Notes: generated by a model not told the origin, from the letters alone. Counted from the stretch's first letter, positions 47,586 to 56,130 are shown. The stretch: 64,000 nucleotides of DNA from Caulobacter soli (GCF_011045195.1 NZ_CP049199.1:2108001-2172000); one strand, 5' to 3'. A program made the numbers and translations.

Positions 47586-49088
47586 ATGAAGACCGCGACC
47601 ACCTGCGCGCTCGCCGCCGTCCTGCTGTTCACCGCCCCGGCCCTGGCCGCCACGCCGGACGCGCCATCCGCCCCCGCCGCCGCGGCGCCGGTCCAGCAGG
47701 TCGCCATCACCAAGCACAAGGGCGTCTTCAACGGCCAGGCCGTCGCCTACACCGCCACCGTCGCCGACTATGTGGTCGCTGGCGCGGACGGCAAGCCGGG
47801 CGCGTCCATCGTCACCATCGCCTATACGCGAGACGTCAAGGACGCGGCCAAGCGGCCGGTGATGTTCGTCTATAACGGCGGACCTGGCGCCTCCTCGTCG
47901 CCGCTGCACCTGGGAGCCCTTGGGCCGATGCGGAAGGCGGCGGCCGATGCGCCCAAGGACGCGCCGCCGCGCGACAACCCCTTCAGCCCGCTGGACGCCT
48001 TCGACCTGGTGTTCATCGATCCGGTGGGCACCGGCTTCAGCCGGCCGTTCCCGGGCGCCGACACCAAGGCCTGGTACTCGCGCTCCGGCGACGCCAAGGC
48101 CGTCGCCTCGGCGATCGAGCAATGGCTGAAGGCCAACAAGCGCGAGGCCTCGCCGCGCTACATGACCGGCGAGAGCTACGGCACGACCCGCGCCGCCATG
48201 ATCCTCAAGGAAGCGCCGAACCTGCATTTCGACGGCGTCGCGCTGGTCGCCCTGGTCGGCGACGCCAAGGGCAAGGAGATGCCCTATGTCGCGGCCTTGC
48301 CGACCATGGCCGCCGGCGCCTGGTATCACCAGCGTGTCGACCGCAAGGGCCGCACGGTGCAGCAAGCGTACGACGAGGCGCTGGAGTTCGCGCGCGGCGA
48401 CTACGTCAAGGCGCTCATCCAGGGTTCCAGCCTGCCGCCGGCCGAGCACAGGCGCATCGCTGAACGGATGTCGGAGCTCACCGGCCTGCCGGTCGATCTG
48501 ATCGAGTCCAAGGACCTGCGGCTGTCCAAGAATGACTTCATGTTCAACCTGCTCAAGGACAAGACCCTGCGCACCGGCCTGCTGGACGTGCGCGTGACCG
48601 CGCCGCTGGAGCCCGGGCAGGAGGGGTCGATCGACGATCCCGCGCTGGGCGTCATGCCCAAGCGTGCGGCCGGCGCGCCGGCGGTCGACAACAAGTCGTT
48701 CAATCCGGCCAGTCTGGGCGCGATCCCCAATCCGGCCCTGGGCCGCTACCTGACCGAAGACCTGAAGTTCAAGTCGGCGGAGCCCTACTACGCGCTGAAC
48801 TTCATCGTGAACTCGGCCTGGAACTACGAGGGCGGCGGCGACGTCAACGACGCGGTGGGCGAGGCGATGAAGGCCGATCCGAAGCTGCGCCTGTTCTGGG
48901 CGGCCGGTCTCTACGACCTGACCACGCCCGCCTACGCGGCGCGCTATACGCTGGACCACGCGGGCATCCCCGTCGACCGGCTGACGGCGGTCTATTTCGA
49001 CGGACCGCACGGGGTCTATGACGGGGACGACAACCTGGCCAAGTTCAACGCCGCGCTGAAGGCCTTCGTGGCGGCCGGTCAGCCCTGA
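47586..49088 (+). CDS. Secreted S10-family serine carboxypeptidase
   Basis: 500 residues from ATG 47586, which opens a signal peptide (TTCALAAVLLFTAPALAA). Motifs of the S10 family are complete: RPVMFVYNGGPGASSSPLHL (oxyanion region), FIDPVGTGFSRPF, the nucleophile S197 in YMTGESYGTTRAAM, the Asp in FWAAGLYDLTTPAYAAR and the His in FDGPHGVYDGD. Such enzymes trim residues from peptide C-termini in the periplasm. The gene is monocistronic between a dyad site upstream and a strong hairpin downstream. A paralogue with the same layout is at 53646. Confidence 0.94.
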   Translation: MKTATTCALAAVLLFTAPALAATPDAPSAPAAAAPVQQVAITKHKGVFNGQAVAYTATVADYVVAGADGKPGASIVTIAYTRDVKDAAKRPVMFVYNGGPGASSSPLHLGALGPMRKAAADAPKDAPPRDNPFSPLDAFDLVFIDPVGTGFSRPFPGADTKAWYSRSGDAKAVASAIEQWLKANKREASPRYMTGESYGTTRAAMILKEAPNLHFDGVALVALVGDAKGKEMPYVAALPTMAAGAWYHQRVDRKGRTVQQAYDEALEFARGDYVKALIQGSSLPPAEHRRIAERMSELTGLPVDLIESKDLRLSKNDFMFNLLKDKTLRTGLLDVRVTAPLEPGQEGSIDDPALGVMPKRAAGAPAVDNKSFNPASLGAIPNPALGRYLTEDLKFKSAEPYYALNFIVNSAWNYEGGGDVNDAVGEAMKADPKLRLFWAAGLYDLTTPAYAARYTLDHAGIPVDRLTAVYFDGPHGVYDGDDNLAKFNAALKAFVAAGQP

Positions 49089-49095
49089 CGGCGAG

Positions 49096-49120
49096 GGCCG
49101 CGTCCCCGGGGGACGCGGCC
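49096..49120. terminator. GC-rich hairpin between convergent genes
   Basis: GGCCGCGTC (49096-49104) pairs with GACGCGGCC (49112-49120), with CCC/GGG able to extend it. It fills the gap between the S10 peptidase and the convergent PLP-enzyme gene. Probably a bidirectional terminator despite the lack of a T-run. Confidence 0.6.
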
Positions 49121-50398
49121 TCAGGCCGGCGGCGCCTTGGGCAGTACGCTCAGCAGGCGGTCGATGTCGTTGGCGTCGTTGAAGGCGGCCAGTGATACGC
49201 GGAAGCGGTTCTGCGAGACGGTGATGGTCACGCCGGCCTTCTTGAGCGGCTCGCTCAGCTTGGCGCGCGCGTCCTTGAGGGCGAAGGCGACCAGCTGGGT
49301 GCGGCTGTCGAGCGGAGTCAGCGGCTCGTAACCGCGCCGGCGCAGGTCGTCCTGGACCATCCGCGCGAGCGGTTGGCGGTGGGCCTGCAGGCGATCGACG
49401 CCGACGGCCTTGATCCAAGGCAGCGAGTAGGACAGCTGCACCATGCCGGTCCAGCCGGTGGTGCCCGCGCCAAAACGACCCGTCGCCGTGTTCGCGCCGG
49501 CCGCATCAGCCACGGTCGAGCCCGGCGGATCGTAGGGGAAGACGTGCGACTGGAAGCTGGCGACCTGCTCATAGCCCCACCAGGGCCGCGCGATCTTCTC
49601 CTGGATCTCCTTGCGCACATAGAGGAAGCCCAGGCCGAAATCGCCCATCAGCCATTTGTAGGAAGACGCGGCGGCGAAATCGACGCCCGAGGCGCGCAGG
49701 TCCACGGGCACGACGCCGGCCGCGTGGACGATGTCGGCATAGACATAGGCGCCATGGGCATGGGCCAGGTCGCAGACGGCCTTCAGGTCGTGCTCGAAGC
49801 CGTTGGTCGTCGAGACCAGGCTGATCGACACCAGCTTGGTCTTGTCGTTCACGGCCGCGGCCATCTCGTCCATGTCGATGCGGCCGTCCTGGGTCATCCG
49901 CAAGGTGACCACGTCCATGCCGGCCTTGCCCAGTTCCCCATAGGTGTAGAACGAGCCGAAGAAGTGCAGGGCGTCGGTGACGATCCGGCCGCCGGCCTGC
50001 GGAAAGCCCAGGGCCTTGAGCACCAGGTTCTCGCCCATGGTCGTGGACTGGATCACGCACAGCTCGTCGGGCGTGGCGCCGACCAGCTCGGCGAAGGTCT
50101 GGACGGCCAGCTTCTCCTTGGCGCCGTAGCTGTAGTCGGGCGTGGAACCGTCGCGGGTCTTGTAGCGGAGGTATTCCTCCAGGGCGGCCTTGGCGCCCAG
50201 CGGCATGGGGTGGGTGGCGCCGGAGTCGAGATAGGTCACAGGCATCTTGGCGAACGCGGCCTTGGCGGGCAGGGCGATCGGCGTCGAGGGCAGGGCGGAC
50301 GACGGGGCGGCCGGGGCCTTGGCGGGCGCGTCGGCGGCCCGGGCCAGGGTGGGCGACAGGGCCGCGGCGGCGACGAGGGCGCGTCGGGTGAACTTCAA
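49121..50398 (-). CDS. Class V PLP-dependent enzyme with a Tat-type signal peptide
   Basis: 425 residues from TTG 50398, chosen because AGGAG lies seven bases before it and it gives a compact signal peptide (KFTRRALVAAAALSPTLARA) with a twin-arginine motif. After an Ala/Pro-rich spacer (about 22-45) comes the class V fold: TYLDSGATHPMPLGAK, QSTTMGENLVLKALG, NGFEHDLKAVCDLAHAHGA, YADIVHAAGVVPVDL with the cofactor Asp and SSYKWLMGDFGLGF with the Schiff-base K248. Relatives include isopenicillin-N-epimerase-like and cysteine-desulfurase-like enzymes. Export of a folded, PLP-loaded enzyme by Tat is uncommon. A signal-less paralogue is at 57456. Confidence 0.88.
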   Translation of the reverse strand: MKFTRRALVAAAALSPTLARAADAPAKAPAAPSSALPSTPIALPAKAAFAKMPVTYLDSGATHPMPLGAKAALEEYLRYKTRDGSTPDYSYGAKEKLAVQTFAELVGATPDELCVIQSTTMGENLVLKALGFPQAGGRIVTDALHFFGSFYTYGELGKAGMDVVTLRMTQDGRIDMDEMAAAVNDKTKLVSISLVSTTNGFEHDLKAVCDLAHAHGAYVYADIVHAAGVVPVDLRASGVDFAAASSYKWLMGDFGLGFLYVRKEIQEKIARPWWGYEQVASFQSHVFPYDPPGSTVADAAGANTATGRFGAGTTGWTGMVQLSYSLPWIKAVGVDRLQAHRQPLARMVQDDLRRRGYEPLTPLDSRTQLVAFALKDARAKLSEPLKKAGVTITVSQNRFRVSLAAFNDANDIDRLLSVLPKAPPA

Positions 50399-50526
50399 CG
50401 GACGTCTCCTGAACCGGCCTGCGCCGGGCAAGTCGAAAGGCTAGCCGACCCGCGCGGAATAGTCCGTTCGTTGTCGGCCCCGCGCCGGACCGCGCGTGGA
50501 TAGCCTATCTCGTGCAGGCGCGCGGA

Positions 50527-50543
50527 GCGCATCGACCATGCGC
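50527..50543. promoter_or_regulatory. GCAT-N5-ATGC dyad (site 2)
   Basis: GCGCAT-CGACC-ATGCGC, perfect 6-bp arms, centred about 137 bp before the TTG start of the exported class V enzyme gene and ending 3 bases from the stop codon of the Lrp gene. The most symmetrical member of the series. Confidence 0.65.
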
Positions 50544-50545
50544 GA

Positions 50546-51028
50546 TCAGCGGAAGCCGCGCGCCTTCAGCGGTACGGCGGTGGTGCTCTTGGTTTCGGTC
50601 AGGGTGACGATGGAGCGCACGTCGACCACGCCAGGCAGCTTCAGCAGGACGTGGAAGATGAAGTCCTGGTACCACTTCACGTCCGGAGCGACGATCTTCA
50701 GCATGCAGTCCATCTCGCCGAACACGGTCCAGCACTCCAGGATTTCCGGCGTGTTGCGGATGGCTCGGTGGAATTTCTCGCGGTCCTCGTCGTTCAGCGT
50801 CGTCATCTTCACCTGGGCGAAGATCTGCATGGTGAAGCCCAGCTTCTCCTGGTCGACGATGGCGACGACGGCCTTGATGTAGCCTTCCTCGCGCAGGCGC
50901 TGGATGCGCCGCCAGCAGGGCGACTGCGACAGGCCCACGCGTTCGGCCAGTTCCGACGACGACAGCGATGCGTCGCGTTGCATGACCTCGAGGATCTTGA
51001 GGTCGATGGCGTCTGGCTTGAATGACAT
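50546..51028 (-). CDS. Lrp/AsnC-family transcriptional regulator
   Basis: 160 residues. A classical Lrp N-domain: DAIDLKILEVMQRDASLS, then SSELAERVGLSQSPCWRRIQ (the helix-turn-helix with the usual SxxxxxRRIxRL pattern). The RAM domain follows: FAQVKMTTLNDEDREKFHRA, ECWTVFGEMDCMLKIVAPDV and LPGVVDVRSIVTLTETKSTT. Proteins of this size form octamers or hexadecamers and answer to amino acids. A dyad of the series found across this cluster overlaps its own start codon, so it likely regulates itself and the neighbouring peptide-use genes. Confidence 0.95.
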   Translation of the reverse strand: MSFKPDAIDLKILEVMQRDASLSSSELAERVGLSQSPCWRRIQRLREEGYIKAVVAIVDQEKLGFTMQIFAQVKMTTLNDEDREKFHRAIRNTPEILECWTVFGEMDCMLKIVAPDVKWYQDFIFHVLLKLPGVVDVRSIVTLTETKSTTAVPLKARGFR

Positions 51029-51037
51029 ATCCTATGT
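51025..51037. promoter_or_regulatory. ACAT-N5-ATGT dyad over the lrp start codon (site 3)
   Basis: ACAT-ATCCT-ATGT. The bases CAT at 51026-51028 are the reverse complement of the Lrp start codon, so protein bound here would block its transcription or translation start. Suggests autoregulation. Confidence 0.6.
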
Positions 51038-51348
51038 TTCCTCACGTCATTTTTTGCATTGAGCATGTGGCCGGGCGTTTGGATGCGCAAGTGTTAGCTG
51101 TTAGGTGAGTTTTCCGTGATGTCGGCCGTCGGCGCCTATCGGTTGGGCCGAGGCGCCGCTTCGGCGCCTCTCCGCCGTGCGTTTTCAAGGCGCGAAGGGC
51201 GGCTTGGCCGCGAGGATCATGCTGGCCTGGTGGGCCGGCCGCATGGCTTATGCGCCTGTCTTTCCTCCGGACGCGGAAATCACAAAGATCAGTCGCCCGG
51301 GTCAGGCTAGGCTGGCGCCAGGCGGCCATTGCAAGGAATGAGGTCGGG
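51029..51348. other. Divergent control region between lrp and the ornithine-cyclodeaminase-family gene
   Basis: 320 bp without a gene. It carries dyad site 3 at its left edge and site 4 at 51241. A GGCGCCG-rich part at 51145-51180 may form weak hairpins; nothing else is evident. Confidence 0.6.
51240..51254. promoter_or_regulatory. GCAT-N5-ATGC dyad (site 4)
   Basis: CGCAT-GGCTT-ATGCG, perfect 5-bp arms, centred about 102 bp before the ATG at 51349. Confidence 0.65.
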
Positions 51349-52317
51349 ATGAGCGCGCTGAAAGACCGTTCCCTGATCGTGCTCGACGCGACGGCCGTGC
51401 GGCGCATGCTGACCGTTTCGACGGCCATCGCCCCGGTGCGCGAGGCGATGATCGCCCTGTCCAGCGACCGCGTCCGCCAGCTCCTGCGCAGCTTCATCGC
51501 GCTCGATGCGGGCAAGACCTTCGCGATCATGCCCGCCGCCTTGCTGGACGCTCAGGTGTTCGGGGCCAAGCTGGTCTCGGTGTTCGGCGACGGCCAGGGG
51601 CGCAAGGCGCATGAAGGCGTCGTGGTGCTGTTCGACGGGATTGGCGGCGCGCCGGTCTGCGTGGCCGACGCCGGCGAGGTCACGGCCATCCGCACCGCCG
51701 CCGCCAGCGCCGTGGCGACCGACGCCCTGGCCCGTCCCGACGCCGACCGCCTGGCGGTCCTGGGGATCGGCCGCCAGGCCGCCGCCCATATCGAGGCCAT
51801 AGCCCAAGTGCGGTCCCTGACCTCGGTGGCCGTCTGGGGTCGCGACGCCGGGCGCACGCGCGCCTTCGCCGAAGACATGGCCACGCGAACCGGCCTGAAG
51901 GTCGAGGCGGCGTCCGACGTCCAGGCCGCCGTCGCCGACGCCGCGATCATCTGCACCGTCTCGGCCGCCGTCGACCCGATCCTGAACGGGGCCTGGGTCG
52001 CGCCGGGAACCCACGTCAACGTGGTCGGCTCCAGCGGGCCGATGGCCGCCGAGATCGATGGCGAGCTGGTCCAGGCCGGCCGCTTCATCGTCGATCATCG
52101 CGAGCATGTGCTGGTCCATGGCGGCGAGTTCCTGCGCGCCAAGGCCCAGGGCCTAGTCGGCGACGAGGCCATCGCCGCCGAGATCGGTGAGGTGTTGGCC
52201 AGCCATGCGCCGGGTCGCCAAGGCGCGGACCAGATCACCGTCTACAAGTCGCTCGGCCACGCCGCGCAGGACTTGGCCGTCACCGCTTGGCTCTATGCCC
52301 AGGCGCGCGACGCCTGA
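51349..52317 (+). CDS. Ornithine cyclodeaminase / mu-crystallin family protein
   Basis: 322 residues from ATG 51349 (GAGG five bases before; upstream in-frame sequence is not family-like). The family pattern is clear: FIALDAGKTFAIMPA, VFGAKLVSVFGDGQ with the substrate Lys, the Rossmann motif LAVLGIGRQAAAHIEAIAQV (GxGxxA) for NAD(P), VWGRDAGRTRAFAEDM and HVNVVGSSGPMAAEID with the catalytic Asp. Members act as ornithine cyclodeaminase, alanine dehydrogenase or pyrroline-2-carboxylate-type imine reductase; sequence alone does not decide. It probably forms an operon with the amidohydrolase 25 bp downstream. A second copy begins at 63814. Confidence 0.92.
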   Translation: MSALKDRSLIVLDATAVRRMLTVSTAIAPVREAMIALSSDRVRQLLRSFIALDAGKTFAIMPAALLDAQVFGAKLVSVFGDGQGRKAHEGVVVLFDGIGGAPVCVADAGEVTAIRTAAASAVATDALARPDADRLAVLGIGRQAAAHIEAIAQVRSLTSVAVWGRDAGRTRAFAEDMATRTGLKVEAASDVQAAVADAAIICTVSAAVDPILNGAWVAPGTHVNVVGSSGPMAAEIDGELVQAGRFIVDHREHVLVHGGEFLRAKAQGLVGDEAIAAEIGEVLASHAPGRQGADQITVYKSLGHAAQDLAVTAWLYAQARDA

Positions 52318-52342
52318 ACGCCATCCATCATCGGGAACGCCC

Positions 52343-53644
52343 ATGAAGATCCGAGCTCTCGCCGTCGCCGCCGCCGTGGCCTTGTTGCCCGCCACGACCT
52401 GGGCGGAAGACCTGGTGGTCCACGCCGGCCGCCTGCTGGACGGGGTCTCGCCGACGCCGCGCGCTCAGGTCTCGATCCTGGTGCACGACGATCGGATCGT
52501 CGGCGTCCAGGACGGCTTCACGGCGCCGGCCGGCGCGCGCGTGATCGACCTGTCCAAGGCCACGGTGCTGCCGGGCCTGATCGACACCCACACCCACGTC
52601 ACCTATCGGCGGGGCGGTCTGACGACCCAGCTGACCGGGTCGCTGCTGGACGACGCGCTGCATTCGACGGTGGCGGCGCGCAAGCTGCTGATGGGCGGCT
52701 TCACCTCGATCCGCAATGTCGGGGCCGACGGGGGGACGGACGCGGCCCTGAAGCGGGCCATCGAGCGCGGCGACGTGATCGGCCCGCGCATGTGGGTGTC
52801 GCTAGAGCCGCTCGGCCCGACCGGCGGCCACAGTGATCCGCGCAACGGGATCGACGAGTCCTGGCACAACGACGACTGGGGCAACGAGGTGATCGATAGT
52901 CCCGAGGCGGCGATCAAGGCGGTGCGCGAGCATAAGCGACGCGGGGCCGACCTGATCAAGATCATGCCCTCGGGCGGGGTCGGCTCGATCGGCGACGATC
53001 CCAAGCGCATGCTGATGACCGAGGCCGAGATCAAGGCGACGATCGACACCGCCCACAGCCTGGGCCTGAAGGTCGCCGCCCACGCCCACGGTAAGGCGGC
53101 CATCGACACGACCGTGCGGCTGGGCGTCGATTCCATCGAGCACGGCAGCTATGCCGACGCGGAGTCTTTCAAGCTGATGAAGGAGCACGGGACGTACCTG
53201 GTGCCCACCGTGCTGGTGGGCCGGCTGGTCGCCGACATGGCCCGCAGCGCGCCCAACCAAGCCAATCCCGGCTCGGCGGAGAAGGCGGCGGCGATCGTAC
53301 CGATCATCTTCAAGATGCTGCACGACGCCAACGCCGCCGGGGTGAAGATCGCCTTCGGGACCGACGTCACCGGCCTGATCCCGTTCGACGCCAACGCCCG
53401 CGAGTTCAAGGTGATGGTCGACGCCGGGGTGACGCCGTCCGACGCCATCTTCGCCGCCACCCGCAACGCCGCCGACCTGATCGGGGCCTCGGACCGCATC
53501 GGTTCGATCCAGGCCGGGCGCTTCGCCGACATCGTGGCGGTGTCGGGCGATCCGCTGGCCGACGTCACCGAGCTGGAACGGGTCAAGTTCGTGATGAAGG
53601 GCGGCAAGGTCTATCGCGACGACCTGGCCGCCGCCGCGCCCTGA
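52343..53644 (+). CDS. Secreted metal-dependent amidohydrolase (imidazolonepropionase/Xaa-Pro dipeptidase-like)
   Basis: 433 residues with a signal peptide (KIRALAVAAAVALLPATTWA). Metal ligands of the amidohydrolase barrel are all present: LIDTHTHVTYRR (H83 and H85), the carbamylated Lys in GADLIKIMPSGGVG, the His in KVAAHAHGKAAID and SIEHGSYADAE, and the Asp in KIAFGTDVTGLIPF. Exported members of this subfamily act on dipeptides, often with proline or N-acyl groups. The gene directly follows the ornithine-cyclodeaminase-family gene, which suggests that its product amino acid is handled by that enzyme. It ends one base before the convergent S10 gene. Confidence 0.9.
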   Translation: MKIRALAVAAAVALLPATTWAEDLVVHAGRLLDGVSPTPRAQVSILVHDDRIVGVQDGFTAPAGARVIDLSKATVLPGLIDTHTHVTYRRGGLTTQLTGSLLDDALHSTVAARKLLMGGFTSIRNVGADGGTDAALKRAIERGDVIGPRMWVSLEPLGPTGGHSDPRNGIDESWHNDDWGNEVIDSPEAAIKAVREHKRRGADLIKIMPSGGVGSIGDDPKRMLMTEAEIKATIDTAHSLGLKVAAHAHGKAAIDTTVRLGVDSIEHGSYADAESFKLMKEHGTYLVPTVLVGRLVADMARSAPNQANPGSAEKAAAIVPIIFKMLHDANAAGVKIAFGTDVTGLIPFDANAREFKVMVDAGVTPSDAIFAATRNAADLIGASDRIGSIQAGRFADIVAVSGDPLADVTELERVKFVMKGGKVYRDDLAAAAP

Positions 53645-53645
53645 T

Positions 53646-55130
53646 CTAGGCCGGCGCGCCGCCCGTGACGAAGGCGCGGATGTCGTCGGTGAAGGCCTTC
53701 AGGCTGGGCAGGTGCGAATAGGCCATGTGGCCCCCCACGTACTGGCGCAGGAACACCCGCTCGCGGGGGAAGTCGCTGCTGGACACCAGATAGCGCGCCG
53801 GGCCCACGGTGGTCGTCAGGTCGTAGATGCCGGTGCCGACCATCAGGCGGAACTTCGGATTGGCCTTGAAGGCCTTCTGGATCTGGGCGGGATAGTCGTA
53901 GTCCCAGAAGGGGCCGCCCATGCCGCCGGTCGGGCTCCAGGTCCAGGCGTCGGAGCCGGGAGCGATGTCGCGGTAATCGGACAACGGCCAGGTCACGCCC
54001 AGGCTCTTCAGCTGTTCGGCGATCATCGGCGCGATGGCCCCGGTGATCCGACCGGCCGGATCGACCGGACGCGCGCCTGGCGCCGGAGCCGGGCCGGTGT
54101 AGCGGGCGTCGTAGGTTCCCAGGATGAGGCCTTGGTCCTTCAGCAACTCCCGACCGAAGGCCACCTTGCTGATGACCAGGTCGTGGGCGAGGTAGTAGTC
54201 GACGCTTATGCCGGTCAGGGCTTGCAGCTTTTCGGCCATCTGGCGACGCTCGGCGGCCGGCAGGTCCTGGCCCTTGGCCAGCGCCAGCAGGTAATCGCTC
54301 ATGGCGAAGGCGTAGGTCTTGTCGATGAACGCCGTGGCTGACAGACCGCCGGTGTCGGCGCGACCGTGATAGGCGGCGATCGAGGCCAGCTGAGGCAGGT
54401 TGGTGGCGTAGGACACGATGTTGCGCGCCCGCTGGCTGGTCTCGATCATGTTGGCCGCCTGACCAAACAGGAAGACGCCCTCCAGCGGCATCACCGCCGA
54501 CAGCTTGCCCGCCATCAGCGAGGCCCGGACGGTGCCGTAGCTTTCGCCCAGCACGTATTTCGGCGAGGCCTCGCGACCGTTGGCCTTGCTCCAGGCGACC
54601 ACGAAATCGGCGATCGACTGGGCGTCGCCGTCAGCGCTGTAGAAGCGCTCGCGCGAGCCGGCCGGAGCGATGCGCGAAAAGCCGGTCTCGGCCGGATCGA
54701 TGAAGACGAGATCGGCGACATCCAGCACGGTGGCGTCGTTGTCGACCAACTGGGGCGGCGGCTGCGGCGCCTTGACGTCCTGGGCGATGACGACGCGACG
54801 AGGGCCGAGCGCCACGGTGTGCAAGGTCGCCGACGAACTGCTGGGCCCGCCGTTGAACACGAACAGCACCGGCCGCGTGGGTGAGCCTTGAGCGGCGACA
54901 TAGCTGGTGGTGACCAGGCGCAAGGTGGCGGCGCCCTGGCTGTCGACCAGCACGGTCTCGCCCACCGTGGCGATGTAGTCGACGCGCTTGCCGTTGAACA
55001 CGCCGCGTCGCTTGGCGACGAACGGTCCGCCGGCGCGGGCGTCTTCGGCGTGAGCGGGCAGGCCGCTGGCCAGGGCGCCGGCTCCCAGCATCGCGCCCGT
55101 CAGCAGAGCGCGCTTGGTCAGGGAAGGCAT
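53646..55130 (-). CDS. Secreted S10-family serine carboxypeptidase (second copy)
   Basis: 494 residues from ATG 55130 (a GTG five codons upstream is possible). The signal is SLTKRALLTGAMLGAGALAS with a Lys-Arg rather than a twin Arg. Family motifs: RPVLFVFNGGPSSSSATLH, FIDPAETGFSRIAP, nucleophile S197 in YVLGESYGTVRASL, the Asp in MVGTGIYDLTTTVGPAR and the His in YVGGHMAYSHLP. It differs from the copy at 47586 in the oxyanion stretch (PSSSS for PGASS) and the residue before the catalytic glycine stretch (AETG for VGTG), which may mean a different specificity. Three dyad sites lie upstream. Confidence 0.93.
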   Translation of the reverse strand: MPSLTKRALLTGAMLGAGALASGLPAHAEDARAGGPFVAKRRGVFNGKRVDYIATVGETVLVDSQGAATLRLVTTSYVAAQGSPTRPVLFVFNGGPSSSSATLHTVALGPRRVVIAQDVKAPQPPPQLVDNDATVLDVADLVFIDPAETGFSRIAPAGSRERFYSADGDAQSIADFVVAWSKANGREASPKYVLGESYGTVRASLMAGKLSAVMPLEGVFLFGQAANMIETSQRARNIVSYATNLPQLASIAAYHGRADTGGLSATAFIDKTYAFAMSDYLLALAKGQDLPAAERRQMAEKLQALTGISVDYYLAHDLVISKVAFGRELLKDQGLILGTYDARYTGPAPAPGARPVDPAGRITGAIAPMIAEQLKSLGVTWPLSDYRDIAPGSDAWTWSPTGGMGGPFWDYDYPAQIQKAFKANPKFRLMVGTGIYDLTTTVGPARYLVSSSDFPRERVFLRQYVGGHMAYSHLPSLKAFTDDIRAFVTGGAPA

Positions 55131-55251
55131 AGGTCCAATCTCCACGTCGTCGACTCGTCGAGCCTATCGGGAGGAGGGGAGATTATCTTTGCATTCTCGC
55201 TGACCCGAGCCGGCGGGGGCGCCCAACCTATGCGGCCGGTTCGATTTCGAC

Positions 55252-55264
55252 ACATGGATGATGC
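55252..55264. promoter_or_regulatory. ACAT-N5-ATGC dyad (site 5)
   Basis: ACAT-GGATG-ATGC, centred about 128 bp upstream of the S10 peptidase start at 55130. Confidence 0.5.
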
Positions 55265-55315
55265 GGGCGATGTTCAGGAGGCGGCGCGGGGAGGTCACGC
55301 CCCGTTCTTTGAGGC

Positions 55316-55328
55316 GCATGGCCTATGT
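55316..55328. promoter_or_regulatory. GCAT-N5-ATGT dyad (site 6)
   Basis: GCAT-GGCCT-ATGT, centred about 143 bp before the RidA start and 26 bp from site 7. Confidence 0.55.
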
Positions 55329-55340
55329 TCCGAGCCGTCA

Positions 55341-55355
55341 CGCATAATCCATGCG
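55341..55355. promoter_or_regulatory. GCAT-N5-ATGC dyad (site 7)
   Basis: CGCAT-AATCC-ATGCG, perfect 5-bp arms, centred about 117 bp before the RidA start. The spacer AATCC recurs at 60607 and, inverted, at 58615. Confidence 0.65.
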
Positions 55356-55464
55356 CGACTTGTGTGAACGACGACCAGAACGCCAGGCTTATGCGGCGTG
55401 GTTCTGACAGATAGAGCGACCTGTGCGGGCGCCGAAAGGCCTCCGCGAAGTTTCGGAGCGCCGT

Positions 55465-55851
55465 ATGGAAATCGTTGGACCGCCCCTGACCGGCCCCGCG
55501 GGGATGATCCTGCCGCTGTCCCAGGCCGTCACCGTGGGAGACCTGGTGTTCGTATCCGGCCAGATCGCCTTGCGGGACGGCAAGATCATCGGGCGCGACG
55601 TGGCCGAACAGACCGAGATCGTCTTCGACGGGATCGAGTCCATCCTGACCATGGCCGGCTTGACCCTGGGCGACGTCGCCAAGACCACCGTCTGGTTGGC
55701 CCGCGCGCCTGACTTCGGTGAGTTCAACCGGGTCTACGCCGCGCGCTTTGGCGATTGGCGGCCAGCCCGTTCGACAGTCGTCAGCGCGCTGGTCTTTCCA
55801 GAGGCCCTGGTCGAGATCGAGGTGATCGCCGCGCGCCGCGCCGCGCGCTGA
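55465..55851 (+). CDS. RidA-family (YjgF/UK114) imine/enamine deaminase
   Basis: 128 residues from ATG 55465, preceded by GGAG at six bases; this matches the usual RidA length, while earlier starts add a non-conserved stretch. Family motifs: LVFVSGQIALRDGK, LTLGDVAKTTVWLA, FNRVYAARFGDWRPARSTVV with the conserved carboxylate-binding R102, and ALVEIEVIAAR with the Glu. RidA hydrolyses reactive imines and enamines released by PLP enzymes. Two class V and one class I/II PLP enzymes are encoded in this cluster, so it may protect against, or take part in, their chemistry. It is transcribed alone or with the permease gene downstream. Confidence 0.93.
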   Translation: MEIVGPPLTGPAGMILPLSQAVTVGDLVFVSGQIALRDGKIIGRDVAEQTEIVFDGIESILTMAGLTLGDVAKTTVWLARAPDFGEFNRVYAARFGDWRPARSTVVSALVFPEALVEIEVIAARRAAR

Positions 55852-56130
55852 TCGCCATTCGTGAACGCCCAAGCCAAGCTCTGACCTAATCGCGCAGAAA
55901 CTATCCGCCCTATTGAGCCGATGAGACTAATTCGTCCGCGCGTCGCGATGGTGAGGGCAAGTTCGAATAGTTGATGCGAAGCCCTGGTCCTATGCTGGCC
56001 GCGCAAGACGCCGCGTCCGCGCGGCCGACCCTGGGGGAGTGGACATCGGCGATCATCGTGGTCGCGGCGGTCGCACGCCTGGCGTGGGCGGCCTGGGGCG
56101 GGCGCGAGATCCTGGAGTGCGCCCGACACG

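Larger units (their letters stand above)
55131..55464. other. Divergent control region with several dyad sites
   Basis: About 330 bp without a gene between the S10 peptidase and RidA. It holds dyad sites 5-7. Two half-matching copies are also seen (GCCC-AACCT-ATGC at 55221 and GCCA-GGCTT-ATGC at 55382). Confidence 0.6.
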
